64,000 bases of DNA from Reticulascus tulasneorum (taxonomy: Eukaryota; Ascomycota; Sordariomycetes; Glomerellales; Reticulascaceae), in NCBI GenBank assembly GCA_001557505.1, contig LSAX01000012.1, positions 372,001-436,000 on the forward strand, in the 5' to 3' direction; not shown here. How positions within the stretch are numbered: position 1 is the stretch's first letter. Below are more notes on the stretch, generated by a model, which was not told the origin of the DNA, made no database searches, and saw only the letters and a list, made by a program, of their open reading frames with translations.

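Noticed and set aside
30158..64000. Many minus-strand open frames of 60-240 codons, often repeated in each module
   Set aside because: They are shadows of the conserved, GC-rich NRPS coding strand. They repeat with the module period, show no domain of their own, and the plus frame carries all catalytic motifs.
28743..64000. Identity as the cyclosporin synthetase itself
   Set aside because: There is one extra MT-less module before the methylating run, the pocket codes repeat in another order, and no alanine racemase or cyclophilin gene is seen in the window.
28743..64000. Possible frameshift or intron within the NRPS
   Set aside because: The HHIISDG motifs checked, the carrier Ser codons and the final codons at the edge all start at positions divisible by three, the same frame as the ATG at 28743.

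Overview
The window looks like a piece of a filamentous ascomycete genome (Pezizomycotina, probably Sordariomycetes; that rank is inference). The evidence is short GT-AG introns of 58-86 nt, a HET-domain NLR gene, transposons decayed in the C-to-T/G-to-A style of repeat-induced point mutation (RIP), and a giant intronless nonribosomal peptide synthetase (NRPS) built like cyclosporin synthetase.

Left part (1-14.9 kb). This part is mostly repeats and relics. A thioesterase gene runs off the left edge on the minus strand. It is followed by a broken NRPS adenylation-domain relic and then a Ty1/copia reverse-transcriptase relic. That relic is cut in two by an ~8.06-kb insertion (4092-12149) with ~50-bp terminal inverted repeats. 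The two copia halves rejoin exactly in frame when the insertion is removed. The insertion holds a decayed pogo/Fot-type transposase, which itself contains a MITE-like insert, plus an intact HET / P-loop NTPase / TPR gene of 1092 codons whose C-terminus is an almost perfect array of 126-bp repeats. The layout is therefore an intact immune-receptor-like gene inside a dead pogo element inside a dead copia element.

Middle part (14.9-28.7 kb). Three genes here plausibly belong to a biosynthetic cluster: a four-exon bZIP-like regulator (14919-16200, +), a four-exon full-size ABCB exporter (18152-22303, -), and a TcmP/leucine-carboxyl-methyltransferase-family O-methyltransferase (26622-27545, -). 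The last is divergently arranged with the NRPS across a 1.2-kb intergenic region that contains a perfect-arm 20-bp palindrome.

Right part (28.7-64 kb). One reading frame runs from 28743 to the right edge, at least 11,752 codons, and encodes nine NRPS modules, the ninth incomplete. Modules 3, 4, 5, 6, 8 and 9 carry an N-methyltransferase domain inside the adenylation domain; modules 1, 2 and 7 do not. This is the cyclosporin synthetase methylation pattern shifted by one extra non-methylating module. By-eye specificity codes fall into few classes that largely alternate. The starter A domain lacks the Asp that normally holds the alpha-amino group, and the N-terminal condensation domain has lost its HHxxxDG motif, so the product probably starts with something other than an ordinary alpha-amino acid. 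The likely product is a large, heavily N-methylated, hydrophobic (depsi)peptide. The bZIP protein would regulate it, the ABC transporter export it and the O-methyltransferase tailor it; these roles are inferred from position and family only.
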